From assembly GCA_031288745.1 (NCBI GenBank), contig JAITQT010000115.1:1-5585 (forward strand): a stretch of DNA of 5,585 nt, read 5' to 3'. The translations under genes and the position numbers were made by a program. Positions 5,433-5,585 of this stretch are shown piece after piece. The first letter of the stretch is position 1, and the number at the start of each line of letters is the position of its first letter. Under the pieces are notes generated by a model that saw only the letters and a list, made by a program, of their open reading frames with translations, ran no database searches and was not told where the DNA came from. This DNA is from Deltaproteobacteria bacterium. GTDB taxonomy: Bacteria; Desulfobacterota; Desulfarculia; Adiutricales; Adiutricaceae.

Positions 5433-5585
5433 CCGTTCACCAAGTCTTTTTTTCCCCACGTTGCGTCTGGTAGCGACTTTCGAGTTGTAATTAAGTTTTA
5501 GCATACCCTTAAGTTTTTAACATTAGTTCTTTTAACGTTTCTACTTAGCTCTCTGCTCCAACCATATATTTTAACTTTGATTAAT
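5433..5585. mobile_element. 278-bp-type element, copy B (right part outside window)
   Basis: Begins with CCGTTCACCAA at 5433-5443 and matches copy A at about 93% to the window edge without gaps. If it is full length, its right terminal repeat should lie near position 5710, outside the window. Same orientation as copy A, 551 bases apart, so the two could also recombine and delete what lies between them. Confidence 0.6.

Noticed and set aside
5180..5473. 97-aa gene starting at TTG 5180
   Set aside because: Its first 37 codons lie inside the 112-bp element and the last 13 inside the 278-bp element; copy 1 of the element has a stop in the same frame.

Overview
This is a bacterial accessory stretch with moderately low GC by eye and no sign of eukaryotic or organellar origin. 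It holds one intact two-gene operon on the minus strand, surrounded by decayed mobile DNA. The taxon cannot be named from the sequence. The load of broken transposase, short inverted-repeat elements and non-coding DNA fits a genome, plasmid or island where selection has been relaxed.

Positions 1-1086 (+) are the remains of one DDE-type transposase gene, not several small genes. The first half (1-431) runs in from the left edge and has one frameshift. It is split by a 112-bp element with terminal inverted repeats (432-543) flanked by a 4-bp AATA duplication. After the element come a short middle piece (545-598), an apparent internal deletion, and the C-terminal third (595-1086) with two more frameshifts. 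Removing the element plus one AATA restores the reading frame across the site.

Positions 1271-3843 (-) hold the only apparently intact genes: a basic 128-aa protein of unknown function, followed by a 729-aa protein with an ATGA stop/start overlap. The large protein has an SseB-like N-terminal region, a low-complexity linker, a coiled coil of about 190 residues and a compact C-terminal domain. Both genes have good Shine-Dalgarno sites. An AT-rich island (about 3330-3612) covers the gene junction.

Positions 3844-4881 contain no convincing gene, but do contain several strong inverted repeats: a long imperfect stem at 4532-4610, a perfect AT palindrome at 4651-4682, and a smaller stem at 4759-4800.

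Positions 4882-5585 are a cluster of short repeat elements. A 278-bp non-coding element with 11-bp perfect terminal repeats (4882-5159) is followed by a second copy of the 112-bp element (5181-5292, 84% identical to the first). Next comes a short possibly protein-derived segment (5293-5432), and then the left part of a second copy of the 278-bp element (5433 to the window end, about 93% identical over the shared part). The window thus shows two families of short, apparently non-autonomous elements, each in two copies, one with a readable insertion event inside a transposase gene.
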